Shown here: piece by piece, positions 45,599 to 54,861 of the stretch
Position numbering within the stretch: position 1 is the stretch's first letter
How the letters are laid out: each line of letters begins with the position of its first letter
Source of the DNA: Verrucomicrobiota bacterium
GTDB lineage: Bacteria > Verrucomicrobiota > Verrucomicrobiia > Limisphaerales > JACRJZ01
Assembly (NCBI GenBank): GCA_016219875.1
Contig: JACRJZ010000073.1
Location: 1 to 64,000 of the forward strand
Direction of reading: 5' to 3'
Length of the DNA: 64,000 nt
Position numbers and translations under genes: made by a program
Notes under the pieces: generated by a model
Told to the model about the DNA's origin: nothing
Database searches by the model: none
What the model saw: the letters and a program-made list of their open reading frames with translations, nothing else

Positions 45599-48500
45599 GC
45601 ATCTCGGAGTCAAAGGGACCTTGGCGTTGCTGGAGGAACTGCGCGGCGCGGTCAGCGATTTCGCCGCGCGCGAGCAGAAACTGACGCAGGAGTTCCGCGT
45701 CAAGACGGGCGTGGAACTGCGGCAGTTCGAGGCGGCGCTCGAACAAGAGAACGCCCGCCTCGCCGCGGAAACGGCGAAAGCGGACGCCGAATTCCAGGCG
45801 AAGGAGAAGGCGTTCAAGGCGAAACTCGAAGCCCGCGAAGCGCGAATCATCAAGGCCCATCGCGGGGCGACCCAGCAGGCGACGGCTCGGATCGAGCGTG
45901 AGGAGGGCCAGGTCACGTTCACCGTCCAGAAGGGGCTGCTGGACACGGAGCGCAATCGCAAGGCGGAGTTGGCGGCGAACGACACGCGGCTTGCGGAGTT
46001 CCAGGCGGCGATCGCCGAGACGCGCGAGAGGTTCGTCGCCCTGGAGCAGGACGCGCAACGCGCCTTCCGCGGCTACGGGAGGTTTCTGAAGGTCTTGGCG
46101 GAACCGGGCGCGGGTGACGATCCTGATTTCTCGCACGACGAGTTCCAACTTCACGACACGCTCAAGGCATTGCACGGCCAGACCAGAGAAGCCTTGCGAC
46201 GGTTTCGCTGGCGGCCCGAGCCGCTGGCGTTCCGCGCGTGCCCGCTCTGGCTGCTGCTGGTGTTATTGGCGGTGGCCGGTGGCGGCGCGGCGCCGGCGCT
46301 TCAGTATTTCAAAATCGTCAACGCCGCCCCGATGCATGTCTGGATCGGCACGGGGGTGCTGGCCGTGCTCGTCGTGGTCCTCTACTTCGTTGGCCGGAGC
46401 CGGTGCCTGCCTCACGCCACCGCGATCGCGCAAGCCCTGGATCGCGCGCGGCGCTTGCACAACGGCTGCTTGGAAAAGGCTGCGCAACGGCACGAGCAAG
46501 AAATCCAACGCCTCGAGGGCGAAGCCAAGCAGCGCCGCGACGCGTTGAACCGCGACTGGACCACGGCGACGGATCTGGCCACCAGCCGGCGCGCGAATTG
46601 GCCCACGCTCATGGGGCACAAAGCAGCCATGGTGACGGCGCGGAGCGAGCGGTATTTCCAGCGGAACCTGAAGCGGTGCCAACAAGTCCGCGCCGATGTC
46701 GTGGCGCGGTTGACCGCGGAATCCGAAACCCGGAAGCAGCCGCTCATTGCCACGCACGAACGGAAACTGGCCCTGCTCAAGTCGGACCACGACGCCCGCT
46801 GGCAAGAGATGGAGGCCGAATGGAAGGGCCGCCTCCACCCGTTGTTCGACACCATCCGCTCGGCGAACGCCGCCGCCGAAGAGTTCACGGAGTGGCGGCC
46901 GGAGTTGTGGGCGAACTGGGTCCCGCCAGAGAAGTTTCACAACGCGGCGAAGTTCGGCCATCTGGACGTGGATTTGCACACGCTCGCCGAGCGCGTGCCG
47001 CAAGACCCGCGCCTGGCCTTGCCCGGTCCCGCGAAGTTTTCGCTGCCGCTCGTGCTCACGTATCCGCACGGAGGCTCCATTCTCCTGGAGACTTCCAAGT
47101 CCGGCAGCGAAGCCGTGGCCGACACCCTGAACAACGTCATCCTGCGCCTCCTTGCCGGATCGCCGCCGGGCAAGCTGAGCTTCACGATCATCGACCCGGT
47201 GAAGCTGGGCCAGAATTTTGCCGGCGTCATGCACCTCGCCGACTACGAGGAGAACCTCATCAACAACCGCATTTGGACCCAGACCACGGAGATCGAGGCG
47301 CGTCTGGCCGACTTGAACGAGCACATGGAGAAAGTCATCCAGATGTACCTCCGCAACGAGTACGAAACCATCGCCGAGTACAACGAGCAGGCGGGCAAGA
47401 TCGCCGAGAAGTACCACTTCCTCGTCATCGCCGACTTCCCGGTGAATTTCAGCGAAACCGCCGTCCGCCGTCTGGTGAACATCGCGGCCAGCGGCGCGCG
47501 GTGTGGCGTCTATACGCTCATCCACTGGGACCGCCGGCAGATGCTTCCGCCGGACTTCGTGCTCGATGAGTTGCGCAAGAACAGCGTTTGTCTCTCGTGC
47601 CCTGGCGGCACGTTCCTGCTCACAGGCCAGCCGCTCGGCGGCATCAAGCTCGTCCTCGACACGCCCCCTTCGCCGGAACTAACCACGGAGTTCCTCCACA
47701 CGGTGGGCTTGGCAGGCAAAGACGCCAACCGTGTGGAAGTGCCGTTCGCGCACGTCGCGCCGGCGCCCTCCGAACTCTGGTCGCTCGACACCACGGAGGA
47801 ATTGCGCGTCCCCATTGGCCGCACCGGCGCCACCAAGCTGCAGTATCTCTCCATCGGCAAAGGCACGCGCCAGCACGCGCTTTTCGCCGGCAAGACCGGC
47901 TCCGGGAAATCGACGCTGTTCCACGTTATCATCACCAACCTGGCGCTGTGGTGCCGGCCGGAGCAGGTGGAGTTTTACTTGGTGGACTTCAAAAAGGGCG
48001 TCGAGTTCAAGTGCTACGCCACGCACCGCCTGCCGCACGCGCGCGTCGTCGCCATCGAGAGTGACCGCGAGTTCGGCCTGAGCGTGCTCCAGCGGCTTGA
48101 CGAGGAACTCAAGCGCCGCGGCGATCTCTTCCGCCAACTCGGCGTGCAAGACATCGCCGGCTACAAGCGCGCCGGCGGCGCCGAGCCGATCCCGCGCGCC
48201 TTGCTGATCATCGACGAGTTTCAGGAGTTCTTCGTTGAGGACGACCGCGTGTCGCAAAGCGCGGCGGTGCTGCTGGACCGCATCGTGCGCCAGGGCCGCG
48301 CGTTCGGCATCCACGTTTTGCTTGGCTCCCAGACGCTCGGTGGCGCCTACACGCTGGCGCGCACGACGATTGGCCAGATGGTCATCCGCGTCGCGCTCCA
48401 GTGCAACGAGGCCGACGCCTACCTCATCATGGACGAGAACAATCCTGCCCCGCGCCTGCTCTCGCGTCCAGGCGAGGGCATTTACAACGACATGGCGGGG

Positions 48501-49481
48501 ACCACGGAGGGCAACAGCCCGTTTCAGACGGTGTGGCTGCCGGACGAGGAGCGCGAACGGCGTCTGGAGGAAATCCGTTTGCTCGCCCAAGAGCAGGCGA
48601 AGTCTCGTCCTGCGCCGTTCGTGTTCGAGGGCAATGCGCCGGCCGATGTACGCGACAACTTCCCCCTGCGGACGGCGCTCGAAGCCGCTCCTGCCAAATC
48701 GCCGGCCTCAGCCCGGTTTTGGCTGGGCGCGCCCAACTCGATCAAAGGCCCGACCGAGGCCGTCTTCCATCGCCAGAGCGGCAACAACCTGCTCATCGTT
48801 GGCCAGCGCGAGGAAGCGGCGTTGGCGATTGTCTCCGTGGGCTTCGTTTCGCTGGCGGCGCAATATCCGCGGGGCACGGCGCGCTTCGTGTTGTTCGACA
48901 GCACGCCGCCCGGTTCGCCGCAGCGAAGTTTCACGGAGCGGCTCACGGCTTCGATTCCGCACGACCTCACGGTGGCCAAGGGCGGCGACCTTGGCGACCT
49001 CCTTAGCGGCTTGGTGGCCGAGATGAAGCGCCGCGCCGACGAACAGCACGGGGCCGACTCTCTGGCCGTGTTCCTCTTCATCTACGGCTTGCAGAACTTC
49101 AAGAAGCTGCGCCAGGAGGACGACTTCAGTTTCTCCGCCAGCGACGAGGCGGAAGCCAACCCCGCGAAGCTGTTGGGTGAACTCATCACCGGCGGCCCGG
49201 CCGTGGGCCTCCACGTGATCGCGAGCTGCGACACCTACAACAACGTGAACCGCTACCTGGGGCGGAAGGCGCTCAGCGAATTCGAGATGCGCGTCCTCTT
49301 TCAAATGAGCGCGAACGACTCCGCCAGCCTGATCGACAACCCGAAAGCCGGCAGCCTCGGCCTGCACCGCGCGCTCTTCTACAACGAGCAGGAAGGCTGG
49401 CTGGAAACGTTTCGACCTTACGCCTTGCCGGGGCGCGATTGGGTGGAGGAGGTCGCGCGCCAACTCGCGCGCCGGCCGTAG
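45591..49481 (+). CDS. EccC-like FtsK/SpoIIIE-family ATPase (type VII-like secretion)
   Basis: The 1296-residue protein starts at GTG 45591, with AGGAG five bases upstream, inside the end of the previous gene. An N-terminal coiled coil (to about 200) leads to two membrane helices (about 215-270). A second coiled coil and a degenerate domain come before the main FtsK/SpoIIIE ATPase, which has Walker A GKTGSGKSTLFH (about 766) and Walker B LLIIDEFQEFF (about 871). A further ATPase-like domain follows (WLGAPNSIKGPTEAVFHRQ), in which the P-loop reads GQREEAALAI and is not functional. This multi-domain plan is that of EccC/EssC, the motor of type VII secretion. EccB, EccD or EccE-like genes are not present nearby, so the rest of the apparatus is elsewhere or different. 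Confidence 0.85.
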   Translation: MSRHLGVKGTLALLEELRGAVSDFAAREQKLTQEFRVKTGVELRQFEAALEQENARLAAETAKADAEFQAKEKAFKAKLEAREARIIKAHRGATQQATARIEREEGQVTFTVQKGLLDTERNRKAELAANDTRLAEFQAAIAETRERFVALEQDAQRAFRGYGRFLKVLAEPGAGDDPDFSHDEFQLHDTLKALHGQTREALRRFRWRPEPLAFRACPLWLLLVLLAVAGGGAAPALQYFKIVNAAPMHVWIGTGVLAVLVVVLYFVGRSRCLPHATAIAQALDRARRLHNGCLEKAAQRHEQEIQRLEGEAKQRRDALNRDWTTATDLATSRRANWPTLMGHKAAMVTARSERYFQRNLKRCQQVRADVVARLTAESETRKQPLIATHERKLALLKSDHDARWQEMEAEWKGRLHPLFDTIRSANAAAEEFTEWRPELWANWVPPEKFHNAAKFGHLDVDLHTLAERVPQDPRLALPGPAKFSLPLVLTYPHGGSILLETSKSGSEAVADTLNNVILRLLAGSPPGKLSFTIIDPVKLGQNFAGVMHLADYEENLINNRIWTQTTEIEARLADLNEHMEKVIQMYLRNEYETIAEYNEQAGKIAEKYHFLVIADFPVNFSETAVRRLVNIAASGARCGVYTLIHWDRRQMLPPDFVLDELRKNSVCLSCPGGTFLLTGQPLGGIKLVLDTPPSPELTTEFLHTVGLAGKDANRVEVPFAHVAPAPSELWSLDTTEELRVPIGRTGATKLQYLSIGKGTRQHALFAGKTGSGKSTLFHVIITNLALWCRPEQVEFYLVDFKKGVEFKCYATHRLPHARVVAIESDREFGLSVLQRLDEELKRRGDLFRQLGVQDIAGYKRAGGAEPIPRALLIIDEFQEFFVEDDRVSQSAAVLLDRIVRQGRAFGIHVLLGSQTLGGAYTLARTTIGQMVIRVALQCNEADAYLIMDENNPAPRLLSRPGEGIYNDMAGTTEGNSPFQTVWLPDEERERRLEEIRLLAQEQAKSRPAPFVFEGNAPADVRDNFPLRTALEAAPAKSPASARFWLGAPNSIKGPTEAVFHRQSGNNLLIVGQREEAALAIVSVGFVSLAAQYPRGTARFVLFDSTPPGSPQRSFTERLTASIPHDLTVAKGGDLGDLLSGLVAEMKRRADEQHGADSLAVFLFIYGLQNFKKLRQEDDFSFSASDEAEANPAKLLGELITGGPAVGLHVIASCDTYNNVNRYLGRKALSEFEMRVLFQMSANDSASLIDNPKAGSLGLHRALFYNEQEGWLETFRPYALPGRDWVEEVARQLARRP

Positions 49482-49524
49482 CGCCGTGCAACGGGCGGAT
49501 CTGCTCTCTGCCCGACGTCGGCGG

Positions 49525-49773
49525 TCACTTCGATTTCAACGCGGGCAAGCGCCGCTCGAACTTCAGCAGTTCGTTCTGCAGCCGCAACGCCAGGTTGTCG
49601 CGCTCACGAGCTTCGGCCTCCTTGATGTGGCGCAACTCGAAGACGAGCCAGTCCACGACTCGGCCCATGTCCCGCAGTTCCTGCCGGAGGTCCGTGATGT
49701 CGGCCTTGTTCCGTTCGACATCCTCGGCGATCCGCCAGAACCGCCCCGCCAACGTGAAAAGTTTTTTCCACAT
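49525..49773 (-). CDS. Small coiled-coil protein
   Basis: The 82-residue protein (MWKKLFTLAGRFWRIAEDVE, then RNKADITDLRQELRDMGRVV) is helical almost throughout and ends FERRLPALKSK. Short proteins of this pattern, with a basic N-terminus and a continuous heptad helix, occur widely without a known function. It follows another small helical gene by 3 bp on the same strand, suggesting a pair. Confidence 0.6.
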   Translation of the reverse strand: MWKKLFTLAGRFWRIAEDVERNKADITDLRQELRDMGRVVDWLVFELRHIKEAEARERDNLALRLQNELLKFERRLPALKSK

Positions 49774-49776
49774 GGG

Positions 49777-49965
49777 TCACCTCATGTGGGCCTTCACCCG
49801 GATCAGAATCTCGCGTGTCTCCGCCTTCAGCCGGTCAATCCGCGTCTGCATTCGCCGGTTCCGCTCCAGCGACCGGTCAATCTTTGCGATGTAATCGTCG
49901 ATCGCCGCCTCGTATTTCGCGGCTTCGCTGGCCGGGATTTCCATTGTCATCGTCTTGCTTGCCAT
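49777..49965 (-). CDS. Small helical protein paired with the next coiled-coil gene
   Basis: The 62-residue protein begins MASKTMTMEIPASEAAKYEA and continues as helix with basic residues (RRMQTRIDRLKAETREILIR). I chose the ATG at 49965 because upstream sequence is low-complexity and unlike a protein. Function is unknown. Gene spacing of 3 bp to the 82-residue gene suggests that the two act together. Confidence 0.6.
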   Translation of the reverse strand: MASKTMTMEIPASEAAKYEAAIDDYIAKIDRSLERNRRMQTRIDRLKAETREILIRVKAHMR

Positions 49966-50117
49966 AGTCGGGTTTCGTTCTGCCAGGGCTTCGTTGCCCC
50001 GGCACGTGAATCCGCCTTTCTGTAGCACTGCGGCTCCCAATTTCAAAGCGGGAAAACCGCCGCCCGGCCGCGGCGGTCGCCGGACTGCCGCAATCCGCCA
50101 AGCGTGAGCAGCCCCGC

Positions 50118-51131
50118 TCAGTCCGGCACGCGCCCGCGGCCCGCGAGGTGGTCCTTCACCAGTTGCACGTCCGCTTCGACCATCAGCTTGGCCAGTTCGG
50201 CGAACTTGGTCTTCGGTTCCCATCCAAGTTTTTGCTTCGCCTTCGAGGGATCGCCGATGAGGAGGTCCACCTCGGCGGGGCGGAAATACTTGGGATCGAT
50301 CTCCACGTGGCGGCGCCAGTCCAGGCCCGCGTGGGCGAAGGCGAGTTCAAGGAACTCCTGCACGCTGTGGGTTTCGCCGGTGGCGATCACGTAATCGTCG
50401 CCGACGGGTTGCTGGAGCATGAGCCACATGGCCTCGACGTATTCCTTGGCGTAGCCCCAGTCGCGCTTGGCGCTGAGATTGCCCATGAACAGCTTGTCCT
50501 GCAGGCCCGCCTGGATGTGCGCCACGGCGCGCGTGATCTTGCGCGTGACGAACGTCTCCCCGCGGCGCGGTGATTCGTGGTTGAAGAGGATGCCGTTGCT
50601 GGCGTGCAGCCCGTAGGACTCGCGGTAGTTGACCGTGATCCAGTAAGAATACACTTTGGCGCAGGCGTAGGGACTGCGCGGGTAAAACGGCGTGGTTTCG
50701 CGCTGCGGCACTTCCTGGACCTTGCCGAACATCTCGCTCGACGAGGCCTGGTAGAACCGCGGACGGATCCCCGTTTCGCGAATCGCTTCCAGCAGCCGCA
50801 CCGTGCCTGAGCCGGCGATGTCCGTGGTGTACTCCGGACTGTCGAAGCTCACCCGCACGTGGCTCTGGGCCGCGAGATTATAGACCTCTTCCGGCGCGAT
50901 CTTGCCGATCAGCCGGGCCAACGCGCTGGCGTCGCTCAAGTCGCCGTAGTGGAGCTTGAGCGCGGTCTTGTCCGAATGCGGGTCCGAGTAGATGTGGTCC
51001 AGCCGTCCAGTGTTGAAGGTGCTGGCGCGGCGGATGACGCCGTGGACTTCGTAGCCTTTCGACAGGAGTAGTTCCGCCAGGTAGGAGCCGTCCTGGCCGG
51101 TGATGCCGGTGATCAATGCTTTCTTTGCCAT
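50118..51131 (-). CDS. gmd: GDP-mannose 4,6-dehydratase
   Basis: The 337-residue enzyme converts GDP-mannose to GDP-4-keto-6-deoxymannose, the first step to GDP-fucose and related sugars. It shows the NADP-binding motif [17 protein letters not shown], the [14 protein letters not shown]hr/Ser-Glu region, the YxxxK pair in [10 protein letters not shown], and [18 protein letters not shown]. Full length for the family. No GDP-fucose synthase (fcl) lies next to it in the window. It is transcribed away from the tRNA gene. Confidence 0.96.
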   Translation of the reverse strand: MAKKALITGITGQDGSYLAELLLSKGYEVHGVIRRASTFNTGRLDHIYSDPHSDKTALKLHYGDLSDASALARLIGKIAPEEVYNLAAQSHVRVSFDSPEYTTDIAGSGTVRLLEAIRETGIRPRFYQASSSEMFGKVQEVPQRETTPFYPRSPYACAKVYSYWITVNYRESYGLHASNGILFNHESPRRGETFVTRKITRAVAHIQAGLQDKLFMGNLSAKRDWGYAKEYVEAMWLMLQQPVGDDYVIATGETHSVQEFLELAFAHAGLDWRRHVEIDPKYFRPAEVDLLIGDPSKAKQKLGWEPKTKFAELAKLMVEADVQLVKDHLAGRGRVPD

Positions 51132-51200
51132 ACTGTGGAGTTCGGAGCGTCGCCAACTGGGCGGGCTGAAGCAAGCGAAAGTTCAGGCTGAAGAGGCAAT

Positions 51201-51287
51201 TGCAGAACCCCGTAGCCGCCGACGTGAGGAGGCTCAAACTCCAACGGAAACAGAGCCTCCTCACGTCGGCTGCTACGGGGTTTTGCA
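51201..51287. repeat. Long hairpin element, GTAGC family
   Basis: The 35-bp arms at 51201-51235 and 51253-51287 differ at only a few positions and enclose a 17-nt loop. The core is GCCGACGTGAGGAGGCTC, the same unit as at 20841, 39569 and 59092. It lies in the divergent gap between gmd and the tRNA gene. Confidence 0.88.
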
Positions 51288-51361
51288 GGCAGCTCTGAAG
51301 ATTCCGCTTGAGGTTGGCAGACCGGTTTGGCTAAATCGCCGCCCCTGAGCGGACCCTGGGT

Positions 51362-51447
51362 GGTAGGATACTCAAGCGGTCAACGAGGGCAGACTGTAAA
51401 TCTGCTGGCTTACGCCTACGAAGGTTCGAATCCTTCTCCTACCACCA
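51362..51447 (+). tRNA. tRNA-Tyr (anticodon GTA)
   Basis: The 86-nt class II tRNA has acceptor stem GGTAGGA (51362-51368) pairing with TCCTACC (51437-51443), discriminator A and an encoded CCA. The anticodon stem GCAGA (51389-51393) pairs with TCTGC (51401-51405) around loop CTGTAAA, with GTA at 51396-51398. A long variable arm and the T arm GGTTCGAATCC complete it. Confidence 0.96.
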
Positions 51448-51501
51448 CTTCGCTTTTCTGCGTGCGTTCCCGTGCTCCCGCGCTATCTTCCGCCCGCATT
51501 C

Positions 51502-52737
51502 ATGGCCATCATCAAACCATTCGCGGCGTTACGACCCAAGCCAGCCCTGGCCGCCCGCCTTTGCGAGCTGCCGTATGATGTCGTCTCGTCTGCGGAGGCC
51601 CGACAGGCCGCGGCGGGCAACCCGCTGAGTTTCTTCCACGTCTCCAAGCCTGAGATCGATCTGCCGCCTTCGACGAACCCCTACGATCCCCAGGTGTACG
51701 CCACTGGCCAGACGAATTTCGCCCGGCTCGTGGCGGCGGGAAACCTCACGCAAGACACGCAACCCGCGTTCTACCTTTACCGGCAAATCATGGGCAGGCA
51801 CAGCCAGACCGGCCTCGTGGCCGTGGCCAGTTGCCAGGAATATCTGCAAGGCATCGTGCGCAAGCATGAACTGACGCGGCCTGACAAGGAAGACGACCGC
51901 GTGCGGCACATCGAAGCGTTGAATGCCCAGACCGGCCCGGCGTTCCTGGTCTATCCGGCTTCCAGCGTGATCGACGGCCTTCTCCGTGTGCGAACCGCCG
52001 GCGCGCCCGACTTGGACTTCGTGGCCGGCGACGGCGTGCGGCACACGGCTTGGACGATGGCCGATGCGGACGGCCTTCGCTTGATTCAGGCCGAGTTCGC
52101 GCGGATGCCGCGGCTTTATATTGCGGACGGGCATCACCGAAGCGCGGCAGCAGCGCGTGTCTATCAAGCGCGCAAGGGCGCGGGCCAAAGCGGGTGGTTT
52201 CTCGCCGTGCTCTTTCCGCACAACCAGATGCAGATCCTGCCCTATAACCGCGTCTTGAAAGACCTGAACGGCCTGCCGCCGCAATCGCTGTGGAAGAAGC
52301 TGGAAGCCGTCTTCGAGATCGCGCCCAGCGGCGCGTCGAGGCCGGCAGCGAAGCACGACGTTGGCTGCTACGCCGGCGGGCCATGGCGCACGCTCCGCTT
52401 TCGCGCGGAGTTCACGCGCTCGCCCGACCCGATTGAACGCCTCGACGTGACGCTGCTGCAAACGCACGTCCTCGCCCCGATCTTCGGCATCGACGATCCG
52501 CGCACGAGCCAGCGTCTCGACTTCGTGGGTGGCATTCGAGGGCCGGCAGCGTTGGAGAAGCTGGTGGACAGCGGCCAGGCCGCCTGCGCGTTTTCGCTTT
52601 TCCCGACGAGCATCGAGGACTTGATGAGCATCGCGGACGCCGGCGGGATCATGCCGCCCAAGAGCACTTGGTTCGAACCGAAGTTGCGGGACGCAATGTT
52701 CTGCCACTTGATTGGAGAAGAGCGGTCAAAGGGTTGA
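51502..52737 (+). CDS. DUF1015-family protein
   Basis: The 411-residue protein starts MAIIKPFAALRPKPALAARL and shows the DUF1015 landmarks PYDVVS near the N-terminus, NPLSFFHVSKPEIDLP, GIVRKHELTRPDKEDDRVRH, YIADGHHRSAAA and a C-terminal MPPKSTWFEPKLRDAMF. The family is widespread in anaerobes and soil bacteria and its biochemical role is not settled. Residues about 282-302 (SGASRPAAKHDVGCYAGGPW) are encoded partly by a sequence close to the dispersed GTCGGCTGCTACG repeat, so a repeat fragment may have been absorbed in frame. The ATG at 51502 matches the family start. Confidence 0.88.
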   Translation: MAIIKPFAALRPKPALAARLCELPYDVVSSAEARQAAAGNPLSFFHVSKPEIDLPPSTNPYDPQVYATGQTNFARLVAAGNLTQDTQPAFYLYRQIMGRHSQTGLVAVASCQEYLQGIVRKHELTRPDKEDDRVRHIEALNAQTGPAFLVYPASSVIDGLLRVRTAGAPDLDFVAGDGVRHTAWTMADADGLRLIQAEFARMPRLYIADGHHRSAAAARVYQARKGAGQSGWFLAVLFPHNQMQILPYNRVLKDLNGLPPQSLWKKLEAVFEIAPSGASRPAAKHDVGCYAGGPWRTLRFRAEFTRSPDPIERLDVTLLQTHVLAPIFGIDDPRTSQRLDFVGGIRGPAALEKLVDSGQAACAFSLFPTSIEDLMSIADAGGIMPPKSTWFEPKLRDAMFCHLIGEERSKG

Positions 52738-52763
52738 ACCGTTGAACCGTCAAACCAAGCCCC

Positions 52764-53657
52764 ATGTCTGCTGAACTCGATCCACTTCTCGACGCCACGG
52801 TGCGGCACATGCAGGAACTCAAGGCGCGCGGCGAACGCTACGTGAACGTCTCTCCCGAAACGCTCACGGCGCTGGCCCAGCCGCCGCCTCCTGTGGGAGC
52901 CGCGCCGCTGTCTGCTGCCGTCATGCGCGCCACGCCGGCGGTCGTGGCGGCGGCGCCACCAGTTCCGGCTATGGCCGCTGCCACCGCACCCAAGTCCCTT
53001 TCATCGGCGCCAGCTTCCACAACTCCGACCGACAAGGTCCAGGCGATGGCAGCGTTGCGTTTGCGGGCGCAGGCGTGCGTGAAGTGCCCGCATCTCGTGA
53101 AGACGCGCCGGAACGTCGTCGTGGGCGTGGGCGATCCCAACTCGCCGCTCTTGTTCATAGGCGAAGCGCCGGGCGCGGATGAAGACCGGCAGGGGGAGCC
53201 GTTCGTGGGCGCGGCGGGCCAGTTGCTCACGAAGATCATCCAGACGATGGGGCTGTCGCGGCAGACCGTGTTCATCGCAAACATTCTCAAGTGCCGTCCC
53301 GACACGCCGGGCCAAAGCAGCGGCAACCGCCCGCCGACCGAAGAGGAAATGGAGACGTGCATTCCGTGGCTGCTCGAACAGATCGACATCATCCAGCCCA
53401 AAGTCATCGTGGCCCTCGGCGCGACGGCGGTGAAAGGGCTGCTGCACAATCCCACCGGCATCACGCGTTTGCGCGGGCATTGGCAGACGTTTCGCGGCAT
53501 CCCCACCATGCCGACCTACCACCCCGCGTACCTGCTGCGCAACCAAGCCATCAGCGAGAAACGCAAGATCTGGGAAGACATGCTCAGCGTGATGGAGAAA
53601 CTCGGCATGAACATCACCGAGAAGCAGCGCGGATTCTTCCTGAAGGCGGGCGGCTGA
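52764..53657 (+). CDS. Family 4 uracil-DNA glycosylase
   Basis: The 297-residue enzyme removes uracil from DNA. Conserved motifs are GEAPGADEDRQGEPFVG and TYHPAYLLRN. The four Cys of the iron-sulfur cluster are visible in CVKC, KCRPD and TCIPWL. A Pro/Ala-rich leader of about 90 residues precedes the catalytic domain, as in several members of this phylum. It follows the DUF1015 gene by 26 bp and is probably co-transcribed with it. Confidence 0.93.
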   Translation: MSAELDPLLDATVRHMQELKARGERYVNVSPETLTALAQPPPPVGAAPLSAAVMRATPAVVAAAPPVPAMAAATAPKSLSSAPASTTPTDKVQAMAALRLRAQACVKCPHLVKTRRNVVVGVGDPNSPLLFIGEAPGADEDRQGEPFVGAAGQLLTKIIQTMGLSRQTVFIANILKCRPDTPGQSSGNRPPTEEEMETCIPWLLEQIDIIQPKVIVALGATAVKGLLHNPTGITRLRGHWQTFRGIPTMPTYHPAYLLRNQAISEKRKIWEDMLSVMEKLGMNITEKQRGFFLKAGG

Positions 53658-53702
53658 AGCCGGGGATCGGGCGAAGACGCCGTTCGGCGTCGCGCCTGCC
53701 GC

Positions 53703-53984
53703 TCACGTCGTCGCAGTGGGCTTCGGTCGAAAGAGCACCACGACGTTGCCGACCCTGGTGACAAGGAAGCTGCCGCTCTTCTCGGCAAGTTGCGGCGCCA
53801 ACTCGCGCTTCTGCTCCTTGAACTCGTCGAACTTCACCTTGAGCAACTCGTGGTGCTTCAGCGCCTCGTCCAAAGCGGCGAGGAATTCGGCGCTCAGCCC
53901 CTGCTTGCCGACCTTGACGGTGGCCTTGAGCAACTGCGCCCGGGCCTTGAGTTGGCGGATTTCTTTCTGTGTGAGCGAAATCAT
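53703..53984 (-). CDS. yhbY: YhbY-type CRM-domain RNA-binding protein
   Basis: The 93-residue protein is a single CRM domain (LTQKEIRQLKARAQLLKATV, KVGKQGLSAEFLAALDEALK, HHELLKVKF and a closing GNVVVLFRP). The GxxG-like loop KVGKQGL is present. E. coli YhbY associates with pre-50S ribosomal subunits, and a similar role is expected. It is convergent with the uracil glycosylase gene, 45 bp apart. Confidence 0.92.
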   Translation of the reverse strand: MISLTQKEIRQLKARAQLLKATVKVGKQGLSAEFLAALDEALKHHELLKVKFDEFKEQKRELAPQLAEKSGSFLVTRVGNVVVLFRPKPTATT

Positions 53985-54106
53985 GGGCGGAGAATGCTCG
54001 GAAGCCCCCGGCTAACGCCAATCAAAACACGGCCTGCCAGCGGCTCGCGCCGAGCGTTGCCTCAACGGGGCAGAGCAAACCAGCCCAGGGCGGCGCTCGC
54101 ATTTGT

Positions 54107-54376
54107 TCACTTGCCCTCGGGCTGGTTTCCGCTGGCCCTTCCGGCCAGTCCTGCGGAGCCTTCGACCAGTTTGATTTCGTCTCCGGTCAGGCCGAACGCC
54201 CGCACGTCGGCTACGCCCAACCGCGCCACCACGCGCGTCAACATGGGCGCCTCTGCCGGGGGAAATTCCCCATCCATCACGGCGCTCTCCGCCCAATCCA
54301 CCAGTTGCACCAGCGGCGTCTCGTGGCGCAAATAGGCGGCGAGTTTCTCCGCCACGGTCTGTCGCGTAATCGTCAT
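54107..54376 (-). CDS. Small protein of unknown function with a methyltransferase-like tail
   Basis: The 89-residue protein begins MTITRQTVAEKLAAYLRHET and has a helical body (VDWAESAVMDGEF, VVARLGVADVRAFGLT). Its C-terminal part GDEIKLVEG repeats the end of the restriction-modification enzyme encoded 1.5 kb upstream in the operon. About 31 bp of DNA are nearly identical (near 54161-54192 and 55857-55889). The family occurs in other Verrucomicrobiota but has no known role. The tail looks recombined. Confidence 0.6.
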   Translation of the reverse strand: MTITRQTVAEKLAAYLRHETPLVQLVDWAESAVMDGEFPPAEAPMLTRVVARLGVADVRAFGLTGDEIKLVEGSAGLAGRASGNQPEGK

Positions 54377-54427
54377 GGTTGCATCCTGCCCGGAAAGCCG
54401 GCCTGGCCTCTGTGACCGGTCGGCGGA

Positions 54428-54625
54428 TCAAGCCGTGACGGCGTATTCCATTCCGCGCGGATTCTCCACCCGCCGCGAGGCGTTCAAGACTTCCAGCCCG
54501 ACGACATTGCCTTCCGCGTCGTAATCCAGGATCACGCCGGGCTTGTCTTCGTCGCTCTCTTCGATGGGGGCGTGGCGGAAGATGATCCGCAGCACGTCCA
54601 CTTTGCCGTCGTAGGTCACTTTCAT
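54428..54625 (-). CDS. DUF2283-family protein, copy 2
   Basis: The 65-residue protein begins MKVTYDGKVDVLRIIFRHAP and contains the family core GVILDYDAEGNVVGLEVLNA. DUF2283 proteins are usually encoded next to DUF4258 proteins in toxin-antitoxin-like pairs; which partner is toxic is not established. It lies 35 bp after another DUF2283 gene. I chose the ATG at 54625, where the family begins. Confidence 0.8.
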   Translation of the reverse strand: MKVTYDGKVDVLRIIFRHAPIEESDEDKPGVILDYDAEGNVVGLEVLNASRRVENPRGMEYAVTA

Positions 54626-54660
54626 TAGAGCAAAACGGTTCGCAGTGTCTGCGCGCACTC

Positions 54661-54861
54661 TCACGCCGTTTGAAACTGGAGTTCGCTGGGATTGAGTCCG
54701 GGCGCGCGGCGCGACAAATGCAGAATCTCCACGCCCACCACTTGGTTCTGGGCGTTGTAATCCAGCACCACGCCGGGCGACACCTCTTCCGACTCGATGA
54801 TCGGCGATTCATCGAGCCGCAGGTAAAGCGCGTCGGTTGCCTGATCCACTTTCAACTTCAT
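54661..54861 (-). CDS. DUF2283-family protein, copy 1
   Basis: The 66-residue protein (MKLKVDQATDALYLRLDESP, then GVVLDYNAQNQVVGVEILHL) is a typical DUF2283 protein. Its start overlaps the stop of the DUF4258 gene (ATGA), the usual arrangement of this pair. Because the DUF4258 gene carries a frameshift, this member may lack its partner. Confidence 0.85.
   Translation of the reverse strand: MKLKVDQATDALYLRLDESPIIESEEVSPGVVLDYNAQNQVVGVEILHLSRRAPGLNPSELQFQTA

Noticed and set aside
51362..51447. tRNA-Tyr as an integration (att) site
   Set aside because: I found no repeat of the tRNA 3' end and no integrase gene in the window.
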